From NCBI RefSeq assembly GCF_016918765.2, contig NZ_CP092104.1, positions 2,604,001 through 2,668,000 of the forward strand: a DNA stretch of 64,000 bases, in the 5' to 3' direction. A model generated the notes under the pieces. It saw only the letters and a list, made by a program, of their open reading frames with translations, had not been told where the DNA came from and made no database searches. The position numbers and the translations under genes were made by a program. The DNA comes from Flagellatimonas centrodinii. GTDB taxonomy: Bacteria > Pseudomonadota > Gammaproteobacteria > Nevskiales > Nevskiaceae. How positions within the stretch are numbered: position 1 is the first letter of the stretch; each line of letters begins with the position of its first letter. Of this stretch, positions 13,189 to 20,221 are shown in pieces.

Positions 13189-13214
13189 CGCCCGGCCGCA
13201 CGGTCGGGCGTTTT
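13189..13214 (+). terminator. Intrinsic terminator of the porin gene
   Basis: Nine-base-pair stem CGCCCGGCC (13189-13197) with GGTCGGGCG (13202-13210), including one G-U pair, a 4-base loop, followed by TTTTCTT. It lies 23 bases after the porin stop and upstream of tRNA-Pro. Confidence 0.9.
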
Positions 13215-13241
13215 CTTCGTCTGCAGGCTTGAGAAGGATGT

Positions 13242-13318
13242 CGGGGCGTAGCGCAGTTTGGTAGCGCATCTGCTTTGGGAGCAGAGGGTCGGGGGTTCGA
13301 ATCCCTCCGCCCCGACCA
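13242..13318 (+). tRNA. tRNA-Pro(UGG)
   Basis: 77 nt with encoded CCA (13316-13318). Acceptor stem CGGGGCG pairs with CGCCCCG. The anticodon stem TCTGC/GCAGA encloses loop TTTGGGA, giving anticodon TGG (13276-13278). The T arm contains GGTTCGAATCC. The 3' part from the first base of the anticodon loop is repeated at 59698, so this copy carries the phage-supplied 3' half and remains intact. Confidence 0.98.
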
Positions 13319-13320
13319 TT
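13274..13320 (+). repeat. attL core (47-bp direct repeat)
   Basis: Identical over 47 bases to 59698-59744. The repeat begins exactly at the first base of the anticodon loop of tRNA-Pro and runs two bases past the CCA. Upstream, seven more bases (GCGCATC) also match after a three-base mismatch. Integration at the anticodon loop is a known class of tRNA attachment site. Confidence 0.96.
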
Positions 13321-13417
13321 AAAGCCAATAAAAACATCACGATACAGCGCACGCTGTCAACGTGGGTTTGTTGTTCCCCCTATTTTCCCGTTATTTTCCC
13401 CGAAAGGAGGAGATGAC

Positions 13418-14566
13418 ATGGGACGACATCGATCGACGCGGGCTCGCGCTGGGTGGCCTCAGGGGTTGCGCGCGCGTGAGCGCAGGGGCGTGACGTATTA
13501 CAGCTATGTGGACCCCGTTTCAGGCGAGGAAATCGGCCTGGGGCGCGATCTGGCGGCTGCGCTGCAGGCGGTGCGGGTTGCGGCGCGGCGGTCTGCGCCG
13601 GATGCGGTGCAGGTGCTGGTCAACCGCATTGATGCGCCGGCGGAAACGTGGCGCGAGCACATGGGCTGGGTGTTCGACGAATACCTGCCGACGAAGAAGC
13701 GCAAGCGCAGCGGCCAGCCCTTGGCCAAGTCGACGATGGACAACTACCGGGTGTCTGCGCGCAAGGCGGAGATCTGGAACGAGCGCGATGTGGCGTCGAT
13801 CACCCGGCGCGAGGTGGTGGATCTGCTCGATGAGCAGCCGCTGCGCGCGGCCGAGGTGCTGCGGGCGCACCTGGCGCTGTTCTTCGCCCTGGCGGTCTCG
13901 CGCGGTCGCCGTGACGCCAACCCGGCCGAGGGGGTGATATTGCCGGACTCGGAGATCCAGCGGGTTCGGCTGACATATGAGGCCTACGATGCTGTGTTCG
14001 CGGCGGCGCCTGGCTGGCTGCAGCGGGCGATGACGCTGACGCTGACGAGCCTGCAACGGCCGGTGGACCTGACCGTGCTGCCGCGCACGAGCTGGGACGC
14101 AAGGGCCAAGCGCTGGGCTGTGCGGCAGTTGAAAAGCGAGGCCGCAGGTTTTGGCTTGCTGCGTATACGGCCGCACGTGGAGCTGCGCCGCGCGATCGAG
14201 GACTGCCTGGCGCACCAGGTGGAGGATTGCCCCTTTCTGCTGAGCTACCCGCCCGAAAAGCGGAAGCTGGGGCAGCGCGAGCATGCGGCGCAGCTGAGCC
14301 GGCCGATTCTGTCGCGGGCATTCGCGGAGGTGCGCGAGAGGGTGGTGCAGGCAGGGGCGCCGCCGGCGGTGATGGAGAGCCTTTCGCCGGCGAAAGGGCA
14401 GGCCAGCTCGTTTTATGAGATCAAGGCGTTGGGCGCGCGGCGGCTGGAGGAGAAGTTCGGCTGGCCAACTGCGAAGGTGCAGGCGCTGGCGGGGCATCAG
14501 TCGCCGGAGACGACGCAGATCTATACTGGGCGGCACCGAGAGAAGTGGGTGGAGGTGCTGCTGTGA
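13418..14566 (+). CDS. int: Tyrosine recombinase, phage integrase
   Basis: 382 residues, start supported by AAAGGAGGAGATGAC just upstream. N-terminal DNA-binding and core-binding regions, then the catalytic domain: R214 in TSLQRPVDL, beta-strand lysine K239, box II written SFYEIKALGAR (residues 331-341), H360 in LAGHQSPETTQ and the nucleophile Y369. In lambda integrase box II is H-x-x-R; here the two positions are Y333 and K336, an unusual pair. It lies 100 bp from attL and reads into the prophage, the normal arrangement for a tRNA-site integrase. One dispersed palindrome copy is in this gene. Confidence 0.95.
   Translation: MGRHRSTRARAGWPQGLRARERRGVTYYSYVDPVSGEEIGLGRDLAAALQAVRVAARRSAPDAVQVLVNRIDAPAETWREHMGWVFDEYLPTKKRKRSGQPLAKSTMDNYRVSARKAEIWNERDVASITRREVVDLLDEQPLRAAEVLRAHLALFFALAVSRGRRDANPAEGVILPDSEIQRVRLTYEAYDAVFAAAPGWLQRAMTLTLTSLQRPVDLTVLPRTSWDARAKRWAVRQLKSEAAGFGLLRIRPHVELRRAIEDCLAHQVEDCPFLLSYPPEKRKLGQREHAAQLSRPILSRAFAEVRERVVQAGAPPAVMESLSPAKGQASSFYEIKALGARRLEEKFGWPTAKVQALAGHQSPETTQIYTGRHREKWVEVLL
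14381..14396. repeat. Dispersed palindrome, exact copy 1 (in int)
   Basis: CTTTCGCCGGCGAAAG, perfect 16-bp palindrome containing the shared 14-mer TTTCGCCGGCGAAA. Read as LSPAKG in the integrase. Confidence 0.95.
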
Positions 14567-15210
14567 AGCAAGAACTAGGGGGCGGAGCGCGCGGACTGAC
14601 GGGGGGCGAGGCATTCGTCGCGGGGATCTTGGTAGGGGGGATTTCCGTCTTGCTGCTGCTCACGGTTTTCGGCTCCATCCCCTTGAAGGCTGAGTGGTTG
14701 ACTGCCGGCGCTGCAACTGCGGCCCTGTTTACCAGCAGCGCCATCCACTACCTTTCGAATATCGAGCGAAGGGCTGATGCCGAGGCGGCGCTCAACCTGA
14801 AGGTTCGCGGCGAATACCTTTCCCTGATGCGCGGCATAGAGCGGCACATGGGGGCTGTGAGAAGTGCATTTCAGGGTTATTCAGACGAGCACATTCTTCT
14901 CAATAATTTCGACCAGACTCTGCTGCCGCCAATTAAGTCGGGATTCAAAGCGAACATTAACGAGGCCATCGATGCCGCTATAAAGTGCGGCCATGGCGAG
15001 CTTTTTACCCTCGAGGCACTGCGGGCCAAGGTCGCTACTTACAATGAAAAGTGGGGGGATGTGTTTCAATCTCAGTCCAGAGGCGCCCCGGGCAGTCGAT
15101 CTCAGCAGCTCAAGGCCTTTAAAAGGGAGTTCGAAAGTTTCGAGGCCGCCTGCAAGCCGTTCCTGGATTTCTGTCGGAATGCATACGACCCTCCGGTATC
15201 GAACCGATAG
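14563..15210 (+). CDS. Membrane protein of unknown function next to int (possible lysogenic cargo)
   Basis: 215 residues starting at GTG 14563, which overlaps the integrase stop (GTGA). Two hydrophobic helices (about residues 18-40, FVAGILVGGISVLLLL; and about 45-65) are followed by a soluble, charged helical region. The DNA is visibly more A/T-rich than its neighbours, especially 14870-15000, which suggests separate acquisition. It is transcribed with int away from the early operon, so it could be expressed in the lysogen. A role in superinfection exclusion or host defence is possible from location alone; I recognise no domain. Confidence 0.75.
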   Translation: MKQELGGGARGLTGGEAFVAGILVGGISVLLLLTVFGSIPLKAEWLTAGAATAALFTSSAIHYLSNIERRADAEAALNLKVRGEYLSLMRGIERHMGAVRSAFQGYSDEHILLNNFDQTLLPPIKSGFKANINEAIDAAIKCGHGELFTLEALRAKVATYNEKWGDVFQSQSRGAPGSRSQQLKAFKREFESFEAACKPFLDFCRNAYDPPVSNR

Positions 15211-15267
15211 GGCACTCTCGGTTGGCGGGCGCCGCCTGTGGGATTGCTAGTGCCGGCCTGACTGCCT

Positions 15268-15537
15268 TCAGCGCAGGGGCGTTCTGTCGCGCCGGTCGTG
15301 GCCAGTCAGCGCCAGGTGATCTTCGTCGTCGACAACATGAATCGTGCCGTGAAACTGTTGCGGGTGGATAAGCCTCGCCAATGCAGGGGCGCTGGAATAT
15401 TCCAATTCCACTAGCGTGGTGAGCAGCTGGTCCTGCCTGAGGCCCAAGTAGATGTGGGCGGGCGGTTGGCCGTAGCGCTGGTGGTGGCGGGTTATGCCAT
15501 CAATTATGGCGTCCCGCAGCTGTTCAAGGTTCGTCAC
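15268..15537 (-). CDS. Hypothetical early phage protein, paralogue of 15824-16093
   Basis: 89 residues from GTG 15537, which overlaps the upstream stop (GTGA). An ATG at 15570 would add 11 residues but overlap the upstream gene more. The pattern LRDAIIDGITRHHQRYGQPPAHIYLGLRQDQL...HLALTGH parallels the gene at 15824, also 89 residues, indicating an old duplication. Last gene of the leftward early operon, convergent with the membrane gene at 14563. Function unknown. Confidence 0.6.
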   Translation of the reverse strand: MTNLEQLRDAIIDGITRHHQRYGQPPAHIYLGLRQDQLLTTLVELEYSSAPALARLIHPQQFHGTIHVVDDEDHLALTGHDRRDRTPLR

Positions 15538-15827
15538 TGCGCGTCTCTGCTGGTGATCTGGTTGGGCCATGCGACAAGCGTGGCGGAACGTTCGAGCATT
15601 GTGGTCCACCGGTCGTGTGCATACCTTTTGAGGTCTGCACACGACAGTGCTTGCTGATCCTGGCACAGGGCCTCGATCTCCTGATCCAGCACAGGTGCAA
15701 GGGCGCGTGCTCCCGATGCGAACAGTGCCTGCGAGCCCTGCGCCAGCAGCGCTGGCAGCGCACGCAGTTGGAATTCCTCGACTAGCGCTACGGCCTGGGC
15801 CTCGGGGTTGGGCTGCGGGGTTGTCAT
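15534..15827 (-). CDS. Hypothetical early phage protein
   Basis: 97 residues, mostly helical and acidic/Ala-rich (EFQLRALPALLAQGSQALFA, LDQEIEALCQDQQAL). The start overlaps the stop of the upstream gene (ATGA), so it is translationally coupled within the early operon. It lies between the two members of a paralogous pair. No family recognised. Confidence 0.6.
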   Translation of the reverse strand: MTTPQPNPEAQAVALVEEFQLRALPALLAQGSQALFASGARALAPVLDQEIEALCQDQQALSCADLKRYAHDRWTTMLERSATLVAWPNQITSRDAQ

Positions 15828-16093
15828 CGCGCGGGCAGGTGGTTTTCGGTGACGAGGACGATGCAGCTCTCCGCATCGACCTCGCGGATGTCGACGCCGG
15901 CAATCTGCGGCGGGGCGATGGTGTAGCTGGGGCGGGTGGCTGCCGCCTCGAGGGCCCGGACCTCGCTCTGCCCTAGGTGGATGCGCGTAGGAGCGGAGCC
16001 GGTTTTGCGCATGTGCTCCTCCATGCCAGCGCGTATGGCTGCAACAATATCCTCGGCAGTGGCGCCGCTTGCGGTTGCACGGGTTTCGGTCAT
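15824..16093 (-). CDS. Hypothetical early phage protein, paralogue of 15268-15537
   Basis: 89 residues: IVAAIRAGMEEHMRKTG, then APTRIHLGQSEVRALEA and the closing VDAESCIVLVTENHLPAR. The order helix, IHLGQ/IYLGL strand, and terminal ENHL/EDHL strand is shared with 15268-15537. No family recognised. It lies immediately downstream of the probable excisionase. Confidence 0.6.
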   Translation of the reverse strand: MTETRATASGATAEDIVAAIRAGMEEHMRKTGSAPTRIHLGQSEVRALEAAATRPSYTIAPPQIAGVDIREVDAESCIVLVTENHLPAR

Positions 16094-16097
16094 CGGG

Positions 16098-16391
16098 CTA
16101 CGCCCCTCCTGGGCGGCTGAGTGCCGAGGTTCGCCTACGCCGCCGGCGCTGTCCAGTGATCGCTGCGGCCCTGGCGTTGTTGCGGGCCATCAGCACTTTG
16201 TCGGCCAGGGGGTTGCCGGTGCGGGCCTCCCAGGCCTCGGCGTCGATCCAGACCTGGATGCGCCGGCCGGTGTTTACCACGCGGCCGGCAACGATGCCCT
16301 CGATGACCCAGTTGCGGAGGGTTTGTTCGCTGGGGGCGTTGCCGTTGCGGAAGTAGGTTTCGCGGAACTCTTTGGGTTTCATCAGGCCCAT
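16098..16391 (-). CDS. Probable excisionase / helix-turn-helix DNA-binding protein
   Basis: 97 residues from ATG 16391, with GAGGTGA upstream. The N-terminus MKPKEFRETYFRNGNAPSEQ then TLRNWVIEGIVAGRVVNTGRR and IQVWIDAEAWEA is the winged-helix pattern of phage excisionases and related MerR-like DNA benders. It lies in the early operon 1.5 kb from int on the opposite strand, so it would be made on induction, when excision is needed. The tail is Arg-rich (QRRRRRR). Alternative: a general transcriptional regulator. Confidence 0.7.
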   Translation of the reverse strand: MGLMKPKEFRETYFRNGNAPSEQTLRNWVIEGIVAGRVVNTGRRIQVWIDAEAWEARTGNPLADKVLMARNNARAAAITGQRRRRRRTSALSRPGGA

Positions 16392-16395
16392 GGGG

Positions 16396-16587
16396 TCACC
16401 TCGCGTTGCGGCCCTTGTTGCCGTCGAGGGCCTTCTCCAGCTCGTCAGCCAGGGCATCGAGCGGGCGGGATGCGACGCGATCGCCGGGCTGGATGGGTGC
16501 GTGGTCATCGTCCATCACCAAGTTTTCGACGGCGCGGATGGGGGCGTTGACGATGCGCAGCGGGGCTGCGAGCAGTTTTCCGAACAT
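16396..16587 (-). CDS. Small hypothetical early protein
   Basis: 63 residues from ATG 16587, with an AAAGAGG-type ribosome site 9-10 bases upstream. Residues MFGKLLAAPLRIVNAPIRAV form an amphipathic N-terminal helix, followed by LDALADELEKALDGN. Lies four bases upstream of the excisionase start. Function unknown. Confidence 0.55.
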   Translation of the reverse strand: MFGKLLAAPLRIVNAPIRAVENLVMDDDHAPIQPGDRVASRPLDALADELEKALDGNKGRNAR

Positions 16588-16600
16588 GATTGGGCCTCTT

Positions 16601-17005
16601 TCAGGGGTGGGGTGTGCGTGCGGGCGGGGTGTGGCCAGGGCCGAGGTGGAGCGGGGCGGGGGCACGCACGTGGCGTTTGAGCTCGCTCGCGAAGATGGCT
16701 TTCACGTCTTCGGCGGTCAGCGGCGGTACCGCGCGAGTGCGGCCGTCGCGGTCGGCGTAGTGGTCATCCAGGGCGGCAAGGGCTTTGCGCAGTACGGCGC
16801 GCAGATCCTGCTTGCCCCAGAAGGTGACGGCGGCGCTGTCGTCATCGCCTGGGTGGTGCATGAACGGCCCTTGGTATTGCTTGCCGCCGACGGTGGCGGG
16901 CAGCTCGAGGAAGATGCGTAGGCCGGTGAAGGTCTGGCCGTCGATCTCTTTGCTGATGATCTGTATGCGGTCGGTCATTTCCTCTGCGTAGACGTTGACT
17001 CTCAT
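16601..17005 (-). CDS. Hypothetical early protein
   Basis: 134 residues. A mixed alpha/beta core (IQIISKEIDGQTFTGLRIFL, then YQGPFMHHPGDDDSAAVTFWG) precedes a helical DLRAVLRKALAALDDHYA and a Pro/His-rich tail. The start overlaps the upstream stop by ATGA. No family recognised. Confidence 0.6.
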   Translation of the reverse strand: MRVNVYAEEMTDRIQIISKEIDGQTFTGLRIFLELPATVGGKQYQGPFMHHPGDDDSAAVTFWGKQDLRAVLRKALAALDDHYADRDGRTRAVPPLTAEDVKAIFASELKRHVRAPAPLHLGPGHTPPARTPHP

Positions 17006-17196
17006 GATTTGACCTCGACGATGTTGGACTGCGCCTCCCAGGCGCTATCGATGACGGACTCGATGCCGCCCAGGCAGCGGCGCTTGGTGGTGTAGCCCTC
17101 GGCGCTGTCAGCGATGATGCGGCCGTTGGGGGCGCGCAGGCGCCAGCGGTGCTGTTTGCGGCGGTCTTGGTAGTGCTCGAACTTTGCCAGTCTCAT
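17002..17196 (-). CDS. DUF1508 (YegP-like) protein
   Basis: 64 residues with one DUF1508 repeat: FEHYQDRRKQHRWRLRAPNG then RIIADSAEGYTTKRRCLGGI and ESVI. The W-R-x(3)-N-G-x-I-I-x(2)-S-x-E-G-Y pattern is diagnostic. These small beta-rich modules are common in bacteria and phages; their biochemical role is not settled. Coupled to its neighbours by ATGA overlaps. Confidence 0.75.
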   Translation of the reverse strand: MRLAKFEHYQDRRKQHRWRLRAPNGRIIADSAEGYTTKRRCLGGIESVIDSAWEAQSNIVEVKS

Positions 17197-17729
17197 TCGG
17201 GTGATCTCCGGGCAGGGGTGGGCGTTGCCGCCGGCGGGGTGCCGGCAGCGGGGGTGGGCAGTTGGCGGATGTAGCGCTCCAGCTCGAGGCGGAGCGCTCG
17301 GCGCACCTCGTCGACGGGCGCCTTGGGGTTGATCCAGACGGCGCTAGCGTGTCGGCGCCGGCGGCGCGTGGCCGCTGTTTTCGATGCGCTGCTTGATCTC
17401 TGTGCGGTGGATCTCGATCGACTTGTCGGCATCACAGCCGATGCGGACCTGGTTGCCTTTGATTTCGAGTATGCGGATGACGATGCCGTCGCCGATCGAG
17501 ATCGACTCGCCGGGCCTGCGGGTGATGATGAGCATGCGGAAACCTCCTGTTTCGCTGGCGTGTAGTCGACGAGGTATGCGCGGCCTCGCCAGTGGACGAT
17601 GGTAACGCTGGTGCCGCCAGGGTCGACAGTGACCTCCTTGCGGCCGAACAGAGTGGCGCAGGCCATCTGCCACCAACTGGCCGAGAGAGTGGCGCTGGCT
17701 TCGCGAAGGTGGTGCCGGGGGCGCGTCAT
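17193..17729 (-). CDS. Hypothetical early gene that encloses csrA in another frame
   Basis: 178 residues if read straight through. Residues 1-66 ([39 protein letters not shown]) and about 130-178 ([20 protein letters not shown]) look like real protein. The middle, about 67-130, is a Ser/Arg/Ala run typical of an out-of-frame read, exactly where csrA lies in a different frame. Either csrA was inserted into an older gene without breaking its frame, or there are two short genes flanking csrA and the through-reading is accidental. Confidence 0.45.
   Translation of the reverse strand: MTRPRHHLREASATLSASWWQMACATLFGRKEVTVDPGGTSVTIVHWRGRAYLVDYTPAKQEVSACSSSPAGPASRSRSATASSSAYSKSKATRSASAVMPTSRSRSTAQRSSSASKTAATRRRRRHASAVWINPKAPVDEVRRALRLELERYIRQLPTPAAGTPPAATPTPARRSPE
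17344..17535 (-). CDS. csrA: Phage-encoded CsrA/RsmA-family RNA-binding regulator
   Basis: 63 residues from ATG 17535 behind an ideal AGGAGG. The family signature is intact: [20 protein letters not shown], then [14 protein letters not shown] and [14 protein letters not shown]-contact residues R6, R7 and H43-R44 are present. The short C-terminal tail GHAPPAPTR is unlike chromosomal CsrA. CsrA dimers bind GGA motifs in mRNA leaders and change translation or decay, so this copy may reprogramme host or phage translation during early lytic growth. It is nested within the frame 17193-17729. Confidence 0.92.
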   Translation of the reverse strand: MLIITRRPGESISIGDGIVIRILEIKGNQVRIGCDADKSIEIHRTEIKQRIENSGHAPPAPTR

Positions 17730-17989
17730 GACGACTGGTCCGCGGCCGGGGCGAGTCGCTCGTTCCAGAGTGCCCTCATCTGGTTTTCGGCATTGGCGAC
17801 CGGGCCAGTGGCGTGGCAGGTGTCACACTCAATGGCGACGGCAGTCGGGGCGTTATCCGGCGAGTCGCGAAGCGTGATGAGGGCGAGCTGCACGCTGCCG
17901 CAGAACGGGCACGGCAGGTTGCCGTGCGGGCTGAGAAGCGGTTGATGCTCGATCTGCTCTGGAGCCTGCGGCTGGGCGCTAATTTCCAC
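17726..17989 (-). CDS. Lar-like zinc-ribbon protein (restriction-alleviation family)
   Basis: 87 residues with two CxxC pairs (CPFCGS about residue 27, CDTCHATGP about 55) and the terminal ALWNERLA. This is the pattern of Lar-family proteins, named for the Rac prophage protein that eases type I restriction. Presence in the early operon suits a host-takeover or anti-restriction role, but that function is shown for few members. The start lies 9 bases inside the upstream small membrane gene. Confidence 0.75.
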   Translation of the reverse strand: MEISAQPQAPEQIEHQPLLSPHGNLPCPFCGSVQLALITLRDSPDNAPTAVAIECDTCHATGPVANAENQMRALWNERLAPAADQSS

Positions 17990-18110
17990 GGTTGGTACCT
18001 CGCGTGAGCTTCAGCGCGTCGGCGATCGTGCGGGCGGCGGCCTTGATGTCGCTGCCCAGGGAAAACAGCCCAAGGAGGATGCACGCGCCCATAAAGACGG
18101 CGTCAGACAT
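17979..18110 (-). CDS. Small membrane protein
   Basis: 43 residues, MSDAVFMGACILLGLFSLGS then DIKAAARTIADALKL. One short hydrophobic helix and a basic amphipathic tail. The start overlaps the upstream gene by 8 bases and the end overlaps Lar by 11, consistent with the compact operon. Function unknown. Confidence 0.5.
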   Translation of the reverse strand: MSDAVFMGACILLGLFSLGSDIKAAARTIADALKLTRGTNRGN

Positions 18111-18378
18111 CGGTAGGGCCCTCCGGGTGTTGCAGGCCGAGGCCGTGACTGCCCTCGGTGCGGCGTGACTGGTCGGCGAAGGCTGGCCGTGGCAGGCCCT
18201 GCAGCTCGGCGAGCAGGAAGCAGCGCTCGCAGGCCTCTGCGCGCGCCACCTCCTTGGCTGGCGTGCCGTAGAGGCAGTCGACCTGACACAGCGAGCGGTG
18301 GGTGCCGTCGGGGACGAGGTGGACGATGGTGACGCCGGCGCCGATGCGGGTTGCGATTGGGAGGAGGTCGGGGTTCAT
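18103..18378 (-). CDS. Hypothetical early protein, Cys-rich
   Basis: 91 residues from ATG 18378 (ATGA overlap). VTIVHLVPDGTHRSLCQVDC then ARAEACERCFLLAELQ gives a CxxxC and a CxxC that could hold a metal. No family recognised. Confidence 0.55.
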   Translation of the reverse strand: MNPDLLPIATRIGAGVTIVHLVPDGTHRSLCQVDCLYGTPAKEVARAEACERCFLLAELQGLPRPAFADQSRRTEGSHGLGLQHPEGPTDV

Positions 18379-18641
18379 GGCTGGCGCTCCGCCGCTGAGC
18401 AAAACGGGCACGGGCCAATCGGGCCGTTGTTGTCCGTCTCGATCTCGCAAGATCCTCCGCAGTAAAAACACGGCTGCGGCTCGGCTGGGCCCACGAATGC
18501 AATCAGATGCTCCGCGCAGTCTCGAATCACGTCCTGTTCCGCTGGGCTCAGATCGCCTTTGCCTGCCAGCATCCCGGGCTCAATCGCCACCAGCGTGCCG
18601 GCGTGCGTCGAGACTTCGACGCGCCACCATCCGGCGCTCAC
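18375..18641 (-). CDS. Hypothetical early protein with zinc-ribbon end
   Basis: 88 residues from GTG 18641 (GTGA overlap). The N-terminal part VSAGWWRVEVSTHAGTLVAI is beta-like; the C-terminal part has two CxxC motifs (CFYCGG and CPFCSA), a zinc ribbon. No family recognised. Confidence 0.55.
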   Translation of the reverse strand: MSAGWWRVEVSTHAGTLVAIEPGMLAGKGDLSPAEQDVIRDCAEHLIAFVGPAEPQPCFYCGGSCEIETDNNGPIGPCPFCSAAERQP

Positions 18642-18865
18642 AATCCCACCTCCCCGCGCATGGCGGCGTCGATCCACGCCTCGATTTCTCGGCATGCAGA
18701 TTCGAGGTCCGTTGCCGCCAAATCGACACAGAGGTCACCGTAGTCGTAGACGCATGCCGAGACAGGCTCGCCTGGCTCGATATGGATTGAGTACGTGATT
18801 CCAAGGTGTACGCGTTCGGTGAAGGGGCATCCACATTTCGGCGGCGCCACTAGTGTGTCGCTCAT
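18638..18865 (-). CDS. Hypothetical early protein
   Basis: 75 residues with KCGCPFTERVHLGITYSI, then GEPVSACVYDYGDLCVDLAA and a terminal helix ESACREIEAWIDAAM. Coupled by ATGA to its upstream neighbour. No family recognised. Confidence 0.55.
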   Translation of the reverse strand: MSDTLVAPPKCGCPFTERVHLGITYSIHIEPGEPVSACVYDYGDLCVDLAATDLESACREIEAWIDAAMRGEVGL

Positions 18866-19707
18866 GTCTCGTCTCCGATGGCGCGCTCGTCGCTGCTTGG
18901 AAGCCGCCGTAGGTCACTGAGCATCCGGGCACGTTGCTCGTTGGTCGCCTTCTGAATGAGCGTGCAGTCGGACCGATCAGCGCGGCACGGTGGCCACCCT
19001 GCCGGGTAGACGTGCTGGTCCGTCACCCGCGCAACAATCCATTCCTCGCCGGTTGGGCCGTGCTTTACCGCGTCGGCGACCTCAATCTTTTCTTGCGCCG
19101 CCTCAACATCAACGGCGGGCACTTGCGGCGCAGGGGCGGCAAATACGGCGAAGCGCAGAGCGCGCTCCATCGCCTTGTAAGACGGCGGCATTGCGAATGA
19201 ATCAAGCGCTGCTTGCACCATCTCTGCCGTTGGGGCGAAATCATGCCTATCAAACGACACCGAGGCCGCCTCGGGCTTCGCCAGTTCGGCGCGGTAGGCG
19301 CTAATCGCCGTCGCAGCTGCCAACTGATCCCCCTGTGTGCCCGCCCCAATTTGCAGGCGAGCAAGGGTGTCGTCTTCGATTTCATCTGTGTAGCGGCTTA
19401 TGGCTGCCCTCGGCTCTTGCTGGTGCGTCCTATGTGTCGCCACCTTTGCCGGAGCCGCTTCGGCCCGTAGTTCGAAGTGCTTGCCGAATACAATGAAGGC
19501 TTCATCCAGCTTGCGCAGCAGCTCCTTTGTCTGAACGCGCAGAACATCTGGCGCCCCGACCATGAAGACGTACGTGCCGTAGGGGATTGCGCCGGTCTTG
19601 TTGGCGAATACGTACTTCCAGTGGGCGTTCTCGGCGGTTTCGGGCCACCCCTCTGAAAGTGTCGCCCACGACTCGTCGCCGTGATCTCGTTGATTCAATG
19701 GCGTCAT
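18862..19707 (-). CDS. Hypothetical early protein
   Basis: 281 residues from ATG 19707 (ATGA overlap); upstream in-frame sequence is the shadow of other genes. Segments: GWPETAENAHWKYVFANKTG, VFMVGAPDVLRVQTKELLRK, a charged linker, FAPTAEMVQAALDSFAMPPS, and TGEEWIVARVTDQHVYPAGW before a C-terminal helix. It may be a mosaic of short phage modules. No function assigned. Confidence 0.55.
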   Translation of the reverse strand: MTPLNQRDHGDESWATLSEGWPETAENAHWKYVFANKTGAIPYGTYVFMVGAPDVLRVQTKELLRKLDEAFIVFGKHFELRAEAAPAKVATHRTHQQEPRAAISRYTDEIEDDTLARLQIGAGTQGDQLAAATAISAYRAELAKPEAASVSFDRHDFAPTAEMVQAALDSFAMPPSYKAMERALRFAVFAAPAPQVPAVDVEAAQEKIEVADAVKHGPTGEEWIVARVTDQHVYPAGWPPCRADRSDCTLIQKATNEQRARMLSDLRRLPSSDERAIGDET

Positions 19708-19937
19708 GCTGCCTCCTGGTTGTTGTCGCCCGGCGCCAGCAGGTTGCGCCGGGCGATTGCGAATGCGCGGCGGGTGGCCCGCTGCAATGCGATGGGGTAT
19801 TTCTGCCGGCCGGCTTCGATGCGGCATGCGAAGCCGTTTGGGGCAGCAGTGGTGCACGACACGCCTGTGAACCGTGCGTCGTGAGATATGACGTACAGCG
19901 GACAGTCGGCGACGTTGTTGTGGGGGCAGGCGCTCAT
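19704..19937 (-). CDS. Hypothetical early protein with N-terminal Cys cluster
   Basis: 77 residues. The first third, MSACPHNNVADCPLYVISHD ARFTGVSC, has three cysteines and two histidines in a spacing that could bind metal; the rest is basic. Coupled by ATGA overlaps. No function assigned. Confidence 0.55.
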   Translation of the reverse strand: MSACPHNNVADCPLYVISHDARFTGVSCTTAAPNGFACRIEAGRQKYPIALQRATRRAFAIARRNLLAPGDNNQEAA

Positions 19938-20221
19938 TGCTGCACCTCGGCCGTTGGTGCGACTGCTGGTGTGTAGCGCCAGTTCTCGGTGAATTCGTCG
20001 ACATCGCCGTTGTGGTAGGCGACGGCGATTTTGCAGTTGCTGGTCCAGCTCCCATGTGCCTCGATTGCCACAACCTCGCCGACCCGGGCGAGATCGGCTC
20101 TAGGCGCGACCTGGTCGCCGCGCGCAACGGGGCAATGGTTCACGAATGCCGTGCGCTGTTCGCAGGCCGGGAGCGTGATCATGATGGCGATCGCCACCAG
20201 TGGAAGTACGGGCGCGCGCAT
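19934..20221 (-). CDS. Small lipoprotein made in the early operon
   Basis: 95 residues from ATG 20221 (ATGA overlap). Signal peptide MRAPVLPLVAIAIMITLPAC with a lipobox LPAC, cysteine at residue 20. The mature part has VARVGEVVAIEAHGSW-like beta strands. An envelope lipoprotein in an early operon may act in superinfection exclusion, but this is inference. Confidence 0.65.
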   Translation of the reverse strand: MRAPVLPLVAIAIMITLPACEQRTAFVNHCPVARGDQVAPRADLARVGEVVAIEAHGSWTSNCKIAVAYHNGDVDEFTENWRYTPAVAPTAEVQQ

